A DNA stretch of 20,392 nt, from positions 1-20,392 of the forward strand of contig NZ_DATHMR010000144.1 in the NCBI RefSeq assembly GCF_035486915.1. The letters run 5' to 3'. Both the position numbers and the translations under genes were made by a program. Below the pieces are notes generated by a model. The model had not been told where the DNA came from and did not search any database. It saw only the letters and a program-made list of their open reading frames with translations. This stretch comes from Dyella_B sp035486915 (GTDB lineage Bacteria; Pseudomonadota; Gammaproteobacteria; Xanthomonadales; Rhodanobacteraceae). This document shows positions 1 to 6,618 of this stretch, piece by piece; the first letter of the stretch is position 1; each line of letters opens with the position of its first letter.

Positions 1-681
1 CCCGCTTCCGATCCGTACATCACCGCTGCCGGCGGCACCACAACGCCTTATAGCTACGCGTTCGGTTCGGGCCCGACCGAATCCATCACGCAGGAAAGCG
101 TCTGGGGCTGGGATTACATCCAGAATTATTTCGATACCTACATCGGTCCGAACGTGGTCGACCTGTTCTCCGTCGGCGGCGGTGGCGGTGTGAGCGTGTA
201 CTGGCATACGCCGTTCTATCAGGCCTTCACCAACGGCGTGCGCACCAGCGAGGCGAAGCAGTCGCTGGTCTACAACGACCCCAGCGCCGGTCCGACGACG
301 CTGCTGAAGCTGCCCGCTCACTTCCAGGGCCGCAACGTGCCCGATATTTCGTTGAACGCAGATCCGGAAACGGGCTACATCTTCGTCTCGACGTTTGATG
401 GCGGCTTGAACAGCGGTGAAGGTGGCACCAGCTTCGTCGCACCGCAGCTCAATGGCATCACCGCGTTGCTCCGCCAGAGCACGGGTCATCGTATCGGCTT
501 GTGGAATCCGCAGATCTACGCCATTCAGAACGTCTTTGGCTACGGTCGTTTCTCGGCATTCAACAGCATCCGCGCCGGCGACAACTGGTTCTACAACGGC
601 GCACCGCATTACAACCCCGGTGCGGGCATCGGCTCGCTGGACGTCGCCAATCTGGATGCATTCCTGCGCGGCGGCTTCTAA
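1..681 (+). CDS. S53 family peptidase (sedolisin), C-terminal part
   Basis: This is the last 226 residues of a secreted serine-carboxyl protease of the sedolisin/xanthomonalisin type; the gene enters the window already open, so no start is visible. The reading frame begins PASDPYITAAGGTT, a typical sedolisin catalytic-domain segment. Further on it has the conserved VPDISLNADPETGY block (oxyanion-hole aspartate region) and GGTSFVAPQLNG, whose serine (residue 144 of the visible part, bases 430-432) should be the catalytic nucleophile. The C-terminal stretch with AGDNWFYNG and YNPGAGIGSLD matches the calcium-binding end of the family. The Glu/Asp part of the catalytic triad and the propeptide lie upstream, outside the window. 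The family cleaves proteins at acidic pH outside the cytoplasm. It ends just before a strong terminator. Confidence 0.93.
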   Translation, partial: PASDPYITAAGGTTTPYSYAFGSGPTESITQESVWGWDYIQNYFDTYIGPNVVDLFSVGGGGGVSVYWHTPFYQAFTNGVRTSEAKQSLVYNDPSAGPTTLLKLPAHFQGRNVPDISLNADPETGYIFVSTFDGGLNSGEGGTSFVAPQLNGITALLRQSTGHRIGLWNPQIYAIQNVFGYGRFSAFNSIRAGDNWFYNGAPHYNPGAGIGSLDVANLDAFLRGGF

Positions 682-704
682 GTCTGATTGCAGTTCTGCG
701 AACT

Positions 705-739
705 GGCCCGCACGTTTGACGTGCGGGCCTTCTTATTTG
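705..739 (+). terminator. Rho-independent terminator of the S53 peptidase gene
   Basis: A perfect 10-bp stem (GGCCCGCACG at 705-714, CGTGCGGGCC at 720-729) with a TTTGA loop is followed by the T-rich run TTCTTATTT. It lies 24 bases after the peptidase stop codon and is oriented to end that transcript. Confidence 0.88.
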
Positions 740-765
740 CAAACATACCTTTTGGCGCATACAAA
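737..765 (+). promoter_or_regulatory. Possible sigma-70 promoter for the PhzF gene
   Basis: TTGCAA (737-742) and TACAAA (760-765) are separated by 17 bp, each matching four of six consensus bases. The position, after the upstream terminator and about 50 bases before the PhzF start, fits. A small inverted repeat (CGCAT at 775-779, ATGCG at 787-791) follows in the leader. This is pattern matching only. Confidence 0.35.
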
Positions 766-815
766 AAGCGACATCGCATGGATACGATGCGTGGATCATT
801 CGCACAGGCGTCACC

Positions 816-1697
816 ATGTCTTCAAAACGTCGCTTCATGCAGCTGGACGTATTTTCCCGACAACCGCTGAAAGGCAATCCGCTGGCCGTCGTCATCGATG
901 GCGATGGCCTGGATGAAGCCACGATGCGTGCGATAGCGCGCTGGACCAATCTCTCCGAAACGGCATTTCTGTTGACCCCTACTCAACCAGGCGCCGATTA
1001 CCGCGTGCGGATATTCACGCCAACTCGCGAACTGCCTTTTGCAGGACACCCCAGTGTAGGAAGCGCGTACGCGGCAATCGAAACCGGCTTGATTGCCGCC
1101 GGTAAACAGGCATTGGTGCAAGAGTGCGCGGCGGGGCTATTGCCTGTGCGCGTCGATGGCTCAGGCGAGGAGCGCACGATTCATGTGCAAGCACCGCCCG
1201 CACATGTGCACCGTGTGGATGCGCCGACCGTACACGCGATGGGAGATGCGCTGCATCACGTGCTGGACGATGCGCAGGTTCGCATGGTGATCAACGGACC
1301 GCATTGGCTGCTTTGCAATCTTCATGAAGCATCCCATGTGCGTGCGCTGGATCCGAATTTTCCTGCCATCGCAGCATTGTGCAAACGTCACAAGGCAATC
1401 GGCTTGAGCGTATTTGGTCGCGAGCACATGAAGGATGCGTCGATGGCTGTACGCGCCTTCTGTCCAGACGATGGCATCCCGGAAGACCCCGTCACCGGGA
1501 GCGCCAACGCCGCCATCATGGCTTTCCTCGCTGAGAGTGGCGACAGTGTTTACGGCTCGCGCTATCGGGCGAGCCAGGGACGGGAAGTCGAGCGCGACGG
1601 CTACGTGGATGTCGCGCGGGATCCGGCGAGCGGCGCCATCACGATCGGTGGCGATTGCGTCGTCACCATTCGCGGCGAACTGGACCTGCGTGGATGA
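816..1697 (+). CDS. PhzF family isomerase-like protein
   Basis: A 293-residue protein of the PhzF/DapF-fold family, which includes the phenazine isomerase PhzF and many uncharacterised isomerases. The N-terminus reads QLDVFSRQPLKGNPLAVV, the family's opening strand and glycine-asparagine-proline turn. The catalytic glutamate is expected at Glu48 in NLSETAF. The middle has PTRELPFAGHPSVGSAYA, and the second half carries PEDPVTGSANAAIMAFL, the second substrate-binding loop that pairs with the first by pseudo-twofold symmetry. Length is normal for the family and no motif is missing. The ATG at 816 lies eight codons before the conserved start; no strong ribosome binding site is visible. No other phenazine genes are present, so a role in phenazine synthesis is not supported; the substrate is unknown. 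Confidence 0.92.
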   Translation: MSSKRRFMQLDVFSRQPLKGNPLAVVIDGDGLDEATMRAIARWTNLSETAFLLTPTQPGADYRVRIFTPTRELPFAGHPSVGSAYAAIETGLIAAGKQALVQECAAGLLPVRVDGSGEERTIHVQAPPAHVHRVDAPTVHAMGDALHHVLDDAQVRMVINGPHWLLCNLHEASHVRALDPNFPAIAALCKRHKAIGLSVFGREHMKDASMAVRAFCPDDGIPEDPVTGSANAAIMAFLAESGDSVYGSRYRASQGREVERDGYVDVARDPASGAITIGGDCVVTIRGELDLRG

Positions 1698-1760
1698 CGC
1701 CACGCTTGCCGGATCGCAACGCGATTGCCATGCTCTGGGTTTTCCACTAGGGGTGTTGCC

Positions 1761-3080
1761 ATGACGTCACCGGTTACCGGCTACCAACGCAGCCTTCGTC
1801 TGCGCGATGCGGCGTTGGTCGTGATCGGCGGCATCATCGGCGGCGGCGTCTTCCTCAACCCGTACATCGTGGCGCAGCGAACCGAATCCGGGCTCGCGCT
1901 GCTGATGATGTGGATCGGTGCCGGCGTCCTCACCCTGATCGGCGCGCTGTGCTATGCGGAGCTCGGCGCTCGGCGCCCGCACGCGGGTGGCACGTATGTT
2001 TACTTACGTGAAGCCTTCGGTCCGCTGGCGGGCTTCCTGTTCGGCTGGACCATGCTGCTGGTGATCTATTCCGGCTCCACCGCGGCGGTCGCCACCATCT
2101 TCGCCAGTTACGCCGCGTCCGTGTTCGGTCTGCCGGTGAGTACTGTGACGCCGCTTGCGGTGGGTGCGCTGGTGCTGGTGGCGGGCATCAACATGTTCGG
2201 GCTGAAGTTCGGCGCGCAGCTGCAGAACCTTTTCACCCTGCTGAAGCTGCTGGCAGTCGCCGTGCTAGTGGTGTGCGGACTCTTTTCCGCGGGGGCGGGG
2301 AGCACGCCGATATTAGCCGTCGATCCGGCGCGCAGCGGTGTCGGCTTCATGAGCGCCTCGTTGCCCGTTCTGTTTGCCTACTCCGGATTCACCTACCTCA
2401 ACAATCTCGCCGGCGAAGTGCGCGAGCCGCAACGTACGCTGCCGCGTGCGCTGTTCGTGGGCATGCTTGGCGTGATCGTGGCGTATGCACTGATCAACGT
2501 CGCGTATCTGGCCGTGCTCGGCCATGACGGACTAGCGCACAGCCATGCGCCTGCGGCCGACGTGATGGGCAAAGTGTTCGGCTCTGCGGGCGCAAAGCTC
2601 ATCGCCGTGGGTATCGCCATTTCCACCTTCGGCTTTTGCAACATCACGCTGGTGTCGGGTGCTCGCGTCTTGCAGGTCATGGGTGAAGACGGCCTGTTCT
2701 TCAGCACCGTGGCGCGACTGAATCCGCGCTACCACACACCCAACATCGCCCTGGTGCTGTTGACGGGCTGGTCCATCGTGCTGGTGCTGTCGGGCAGCTA
2801 TGGCCAATTGCTCGATTACGCCACCTTCGGCGACTGGCTCGCCTGTGCCATCGGCGTCAGCACGCTGTTCTGGTATCGGCGCCAGCGGCATGGCGAGGTG
2901 CCGTTCCGCGTGCCCGGCTACCCACTGCTGCCGCTTATCTTCATCGCCGCTATCGGCTTGGTCGTGGTGGAAAGTCTGCAGAGCAGCCTCGTCAATACGG
3001 GCATGGGGCTGCTGATCATGGCGGCCGGCGTCCCGGTTTATTACATCTGGCGACGCTTGTTCAGCCCCGCGCGCCCCTAA
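1761..3080 (+). CDS. APC superfamily amino acid permease
   Basis: A 439-residue inner-membrane transporter with about twelve hydrophobic segments and no signal peptide. The first membrane helix contains GGIIGGGVF, the glycine-rich unwound stretch that binds the amino acid backbone in the APC family. NNLAGEVREPQRTLPRAL in the middle resembles the acidic-Pro loop of the LAT/SteT-like branch (consensus EExxxPxRxxPxA). It probably imports or exchanges amino acids by proton coupling or antiport; the substrate cannot be read from the sequence. I chose the ATG at 1761 because AGGGG sits seven bases upstream (1749-1753) and the family N-terminus begins right after it; an in-frame ATG at 1725 would add 12 unrelated residues. 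It follows the PhzF gene by 63 bases and may be co-transcribed. Confidence 0.93.
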   Translation: MTSPVTGYQRSLRLRDAALVVIGGIIGGGVFLNPYIVAQRTESGLALLMMWIGAGVLTLIGALCYAELGARRPHAGGTYVYLREAFGPLAGFLFGWTMLLVIYSGSTAAVATIFASYAASVFGLPVSTVTPLAVGALVLVAGINMFGLKFGAQLQNLFTLLKLLAVAVLVVCGLFSAGAGSTPILAVDPARSGVGFMSASLPVLFAYSGFTYLNNLAGEVREPQRTLPRALFVGMLGVIVAYALINVAYLAVLGHDGLAHSHAPAADVMGKVFGSAGAKLIAVGIAISTFGFCNITLVSGARVLQVMGEDGLFFSTVARLNPRYHTPNIALVLLTGWSIVLVLSGSYGQLLDYATFGDWLACAIGVSTLFWYRRQRHGEVPFRVPGYPLLPLIFIAAIGLVVVESLQSSLVNTGMGLLIMAAGVPVYYIWRRLFSPARP

Positions 3081-3131
3081 TTTCCTGCGGCAATGCCACA
3101 ATGTGGCGATAGGTACCAGGAGAATTTACCG

Positions 3132-3665
3132 ATGGCGCAAGACCACGCCCGGGCCATCAGCGGGGTCGAAATCACCTCGATTGCGGTTCGTCCCGGCATC
3201 GACGTGCAAATCAACGGCGAGCACTACCATCACACCGGCGATCCGGAGATGCCTTTGCTCTGGTATTTGCGCGACGTGCTGCAGCTCGACGGCACCAAGT
3301 ACAGCGGTGAAAACGGCGTGGGCGGCGCGGATCTGGTGCTGGTGGATGGCAAGTCGACATCCGCCATCGGGGTGACGATGAGCAAGCTCGTCGGCAAGCC
3401 GGTCGTCACGGTCGAAGGTCTGGCCGATACCAAGGGCCATCTGCATCCGTTGCAGCAGGCCTTCATCGATGAAGACGCCATCGGCTGCGGCTATTGCACG
3501 CCGGGCTGGTTGATCGCATCGATGGACCTGCTGAACCGCCGCAAAGATCCTTCCGATAGCGATATCGACACACTTCCCAATCTCTGCCGCTGCGGTTGCC
3601 AGACCCGCGTGCGCAGCGCCATCAAGCGCGCCGCCGCAGCGATGAAGCAAGGAGCCAAAGCGTGA
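3132..3665 (+). CDS. IorA-like [2Fe-2S] small subunit lacking the first cluster's cysteines
   Basis: A 177-residue homologue of the iron-sulfur subunit of isoquinoline 1-oxidoreductase-type molybdenum hydroxylases, which normally carries two [2Fe-2S] clusters between the molybdenum subunit and an acceptor. The family frame is clear: PLLWYLRDVLQLDGTKY (about 41-57), VTVEGL (92-97), HPLQQAFID, then CGYC (119-122) and NLCRCGC (150-156). The C-terminal cluster ligands are kept. The ferredoxin-type cluster is not: where relatives have GTKYGCGxxxCGACTV and a later SC, this protein has GTKYSGENGVGGADLV and SAI, so all four ligand positions (about 59, 64, 67 and 79) are Gly, Gly, Asp and Ile. The reading frame is intact, so this is substitution and not a frameshift. 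The start at 3132 is supported by AGGAGA at 3118-3123; an upstream in-frame ATG at 3093 has no such site. The GTG of the large subunit overlaps its stop. Confidence 0.9.
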   Translation: MAQDHARAISGVEITSIAVRPGIDVQINGEHYHHTGDPEMPLLWYLRDVLQLDGTKYSGENGVGGADLVLVDGKSTSAIGVTMSKLVGKPVVTVEGLADTKGHLHPLQQAFIDEDAIGCGYCTPGWLIASMDLLNRRKDPSDSDIDTLPNLCRCGCQTRVRSAIKRAAAAMKQGAKA

Positions 3666-5914
3666 GCGGCGACGTACGACTTTCACGCCGCCGTTTTCTG
3701 CAAGTGCTCGCCAGCGCCACCGGCGCGCTGATCGTCGGCGTGCGCATGGCGGACGCCGCGGACGCGCCCGTGCCGATGGATATGCTGGGCGATGCCCTAT
3801 ATCCGCTTGGCATGTATGTGCGTATCGATCCGGATGGCGACGTGCTGATCGGCGCGCGCGATCCGGATACCGGCACCGGTGTTGCGACCTCGTTGCCGCG
3901 CATCATTGCCGATGAACTGGATGTCGATTGGCAACGCGTGCGCGTCGTGCAATTGGGCCTAGGCGTGGGCAACAACAACGGCTCACCCCAGTGGCTTTAC
4001 GGACAGCAAGTAGGTGGCACTGGCAATTCCATTCCCCGCGCCTGGATCAATTTGCGCTCGGCGGGTGCACTGGCGCGCTGGCTGTTGGTACAAGCCGCCG
4101 CGCAGCAGCTCGGTATTCAAGCCAATCGTTTGCGTACCGAAAAAGGCGTCGTGATTGCACCGGACGGTCGCCGCCTGCGCTACGGCGAACTGGCATCGGC
4201 CGCATCGAAAATCACACCGCCGCAAAATTTGCCACCGCTGAAATCGCCCGATCACTTCACGCTGATCGGCCAGGGCATCGGCGATGTGGATGCACACGGC
4301 ATCGTCACCGGTCAAACGCCTTATTCGCTGGATCAGCACTTCGGCGATGCAGTAGTGGCCGTGCTCTCGCACTGCCCCTGGCCAGATGGTGAACTGCAGC
4401 AGCTAGATAAAAGCGCCACGCTCGCCATCAAAGGCGTGATCGACGTTATCGAACTAAAACCGGAGCCTAAGTTACCGCCGGGCCAGACGGTGATTGCGCC
4501 AGCCGTGGCGGTGATTGCGGAAACGACATGGCAGGCACTACAAGGCCGTCGTGCGTTGAAACTGACATGGAAACCCGGCGCGAGCGGCAAGGAAGACACC
4601 GGCGCCATCGAACAAGAAGCCACGTCGCTGTTGAACAGCGACAGCGCACCGACCACGCGCGTGCGCGACGATGGCGATGTCGACAAGGCTGGCAAAAAAG
4701 CCGCGCGACGTATCGAGGCCACGTACTACCAACCGTGGTTGGCACATGCCGTCAACGAGCCGATGAACTGCCTGGTGCGCCTGGACAAGACCAGCGCCAC
4801 GCTCTACGTGCCCACGCAAGCTCCCCAACAAGCGTGGAGTGTGGTGCAGCGTTTGACCGGCTTGGCGCCGGATCAGATCGACATTCGCATGTCGCGCGTC
4901 GGCGGCGGTTACGGCCGGCGCCTGGATCACGATTACGTGGCCGAAGCGGTGCTGCTCGCAAAAGCGGTAAGCAAACCGCTGCGTTTGTTCTGGCCACGCG
5001 ACGAAGACCTCACGCACGACTATTACCGCTCCGGCTTCGTCCACAAGTTCAGCGCCATCGTGGATGCGAAGCGTCACATCTCCGCGTGGAATCAGCGCGT
5101 TGCCAGCGCCTCTGCACAAAACGGTCGTGGCGTGCACAGCGAGCAGCTGTGGACATCGGAAGTCGACGTCAATCAGTTACCCGCCGGCTTCGTGCCGAAC
5201 TATCGCAGCGACTGGTTCAGCCTGACGTCCGCGCTGCCACGTGGGCCGCACCGCGGCATGCCGCATACCGCCAATGCGTTCGCAGTGGACTGCTTCATCG
5301 ATGAAATCGCGCATGCGATCAAGGAAGATCCCCTTGATACGCGTCTGCGCATGATCGGCGATCCGCGCTTGGTACCACTCACCGGTGGTGGCGCGATCGA
5401 CACGGCGCGTCTTGCGAACGTATTGCAACTCGTTGCCGATCGCATCAGCTGGAAAGACTGGCTTCACAGCGTCAACGGCCTCGGCCTCGCGTGCTGGTAT
5501 ATGGATGGCGCCTACGTCGCACACGCGGTGGAAGTGTCGATGCAGGGCGAGAAGCTGACGATCGAACGCGTGGTATGCGCCGTCGATGTTGGACGCGTGA
5601 TCAACCCGACCGGTCTGGAAGGCCAAATTGCCGGTGCGACGCTGGATGCACTGTCCACTGCGATGAATCTCGCCATCACCGTGAAAGACGGCAAGGTGCA
5701 GCAAAGCAGCTGGAAAGATTATCCGCTCGCCAGCATGGCGCAATTGCCGAAGGCAGTTGAAGTAATCACCGTACCCGGCGATGGCGATCCGGTAGGCGCG
5801 AGTTTTCTTGCGATGCCCACTGCCGTACCTGCACTCGCCAATGCCGTGTTCCGCGTAAGTGCCGTGCGCGTGCGCCGCTTGCCGCTGATGAAAGAATTGC
5901 TGCGGTTGCTCTGA
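3662..5914 (+). CDS. IorB-like molybdopterin-binding large subunit, Tat-exported
   Basis: A 750-residue homologue of the molybdenum-cofactor subunit of isoquinoline 1-oxidoreductase-type aldehyde/xanthine dehydrogenase relatives. The N-terminus has a twin-arginine signal (SRRRFLQ, residues 8-14, then a hydrophobic stretch to ADAADA), so export in folded form is expected. Cofactor-binding landmarks follow: DTGTGVATSLPRIIADEL (69 onward), YGQQVGGTGNS, GGGYGRRLDHDYVAEA (414 onward), LPRGPHRGMPHTANAFAVD (about 525-543), and a C-terminal PALANAVF with RVRRLPL. Near the end most relatives have GVGEPGxPP, whose Glu is the catalytic base; here the aligned segment reads PVGASFLAMPTAVPALANA, with Ala713 in place of Glu. 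The GTG start at 3662 overlaps the previous stop by three bases and has AAGGAG at 3649-3654; longer upstream starts would precede the Tat signal. No cofactor-maturation gene or cytochrome partner is adjacent. Confidence 0.92.
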   Translation: MSGDVRLSRRRFLQVLASATGALIVGVRMADAADAPVPMDMLGDALYPLGMYVRIDPDGDVLIGARDPDTGTGVATSLPRIIADELDVDWQRVRVVQLGLGVGNNNGSPQWLYGQQVGGTGNSIPRAWINLRSAGALARWLLVQAAAQQLGIQANRLRTEKGVVIAPDGRRLRYGELASAASKITPPQNLPPLKSPDHFTLIGQGIGDVDAHGIVTGQTPYSLDQHFGDAVVAVLSHCPWPDGELQQLDKSATLAIKGVIDVIELKPEPKLPPGQTVIAPAVAVIAETTWQALQGRRALKLTWKPGASGKEDTGAIEQEATSLLNSDSAPTTRVRDDGDVDKAGKKAARRIEATYYQPWLAHAVNEPMNCLVRLDKTSATLYVPTQAPQQAWSVVQRLTGLAPDQIDIRMSRVGGGYGRRLDHDYVAEAVLLAKAVSKPLRLFWPRDEDLTHDYYRSGFVHKFSAIVDAKRHISAWNQRVASASAQNGRGVHSEQLWTSEVDVNQLPAGFVPNYRSDWFSLTSALPRGPHRGMPHTANAFAVDCFIDEIAHAIKEDPLDTRLRMIGDPRLVPLTGGGAIDTARLANVLQLVADRISWKDWLHSVNGLGLACWYMDGAYVAHAVEVSMQGEKLTIERVVCAVDVGRVINPTGLEGQIAGATLDALSTAMNLAITVKDGKVQQSSWKDYPLASMAQLPKAVEVITVPGDGDPVGASFLAMPTAVPALANAVFRVSAVRVRRLPLMKELLRLL

Positions 5915-5941
5915 GCGCATCCATCTTTTCGATGGAAAGAG

Positions 5942-6101
5942 CGAGTCAGCGACTAAGGTATCCCGACGCTTTTTTGCTCATCATCCCAGCAAAAGCTGGG
6001 ATGACGTCGAGGTGATGTGCAAAATCTCGACTAACTTGGAAAACCTTCTGATTTTGTTGAAGTCGTCGAGCAAAAAAAGTAGGGACACCTCCGAGTCAGC
6101 G
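5942..6101. mobile_element. Small MITE-like or REP-like inverted-repeat element
   Basis: Between the convergent oxidoreductase and GFA genes lies about 140 bp bounded by perfect 10-bp direct repeats, CGAGTCAGCG at 5942-5951 and 6092-6101. Inside, imperfect inverted arms (GGTATCCC..TTTTTTGCTC at 5957-5979 and its near-complement at 6068-6089) face each other. Near the left arm is a perfect 10-bp hairpin, TCATCCCAGC (5981-5990), loop AAAA, GCTGGGATGA (5995-6004). The right direct repeat covers the stop codon of the GFA gene. The layout resembles a small non-autonomous transposable element with a target duplication; a dispersed palindromic repeat acting as a two-way terminator is the alternative. 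No coding sequence is inside. Confidence 0.5.
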
Positions 6102-6590
6102 CCCTGCTCTCTCCAACATTGCGCGCCGTCGTTCCAGACTTGCGGCTGACCAATGCTGCTCGCGTTCGTAATACGCGTGCATCGCCGGCGCGCCCGGCGG
6201 CAGAAGCACCCACGGTTGTTTGGACTGCGTATAGATATGAATGTCGGGCGCAAAGCGATCGGGGTCGTCGAGCGTACCTACGCGAATAAAACGCTGGACA
6301 TCGCCCAGACCCGCGTAGTTACTCCACACCGCAATTTTGCAGAGCGGACAACGCGCAATCTTCTGCCCCTTGCCACTGAGTGATGGTGTGTTCACCACCT
6401 CCACCTCGCCGGCGAGCACCACAACGCGATCCGCTTCGATCAATGCATTGAGAGCGAAAGCCGTGCCTGTCTCGCGTTGACACCAGCGGCAATGACAGCA
6501 ATGCACGAACATTGGGGTATCGAGCATGCGATAGCGAACGGCCTTGCAGTCGCAGCCGCCGTCGAAATAGGTGGCGTTGTTGTCGCTCAT
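6096..6590 (-). CDS. GFA family (CENP-V/glutathione-dependent formaldehyde-activating enzyme-like) zinc protein
   Basis: A 164-residue single-domain protein of the GFA fold. The zinc ligands are visible in order: GGCDCKAVRY (residues about 12-20), VHCCHCRWCQRETGTAF (about 29-45) and ARCPLCKIAVWS (about 79-90), followed by RVGTLDDP and HIYTQSKQPW near the C-terminus. Some family members condense formaldehyde with glutathione; most, including this one, have no proven substrate. The start at 6590 has AAAGGAG about seven bases upstream, which fixes it. It lies 28 bases after the stop of the proline-rich TonB-like gene on the same strand, so it may be the last gene of that transcript, though no functional link is evident. 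Its stop codon lies inside the right-hand direct repeat of the neighbouring small element. Confidence 0.9.
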   Translation of the reverse strand: MSDNNATYFDGGCDCKAVRYRMLDTPMFVHCCHCRWCQRETGTAFALNALIEADRVVVLAGEVEVVNTPSLSGKGQKIARCPLCKIAVWSNYAGLGDVQRFIRVGTLDDPDRFAPDIHIYTQSKQPWVLLPPGAPAMHAYYEREQHWSAASLERRRAMLERAGR

Positions 6591-6618
6591 GACGCCGATC
6601 TCCTTTACGTGCTGCCCG

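Noticed and set aside
816..1697. Possible phenazine biosynthesis gene cluster
   Set aside because: Only a PhzF-family protein is present; none of the other phz genes is nearby, and most PhzF-family proteins are unrelated to phenazines.
3095..3107. Small hairpin GCCAC-AAT-GTGGC before the small oxidoreductase subunit
   Set aside because: Five base pairs are too few to claim a regulatory site; it may be chance.
5920..5936. Hairpin TCCATC-TTTTC-GATGGA after the large oxidoreductase gene
   Set aside because: The stem has only six base pairs and no T-run on either strand, so I do not call it a terminator.
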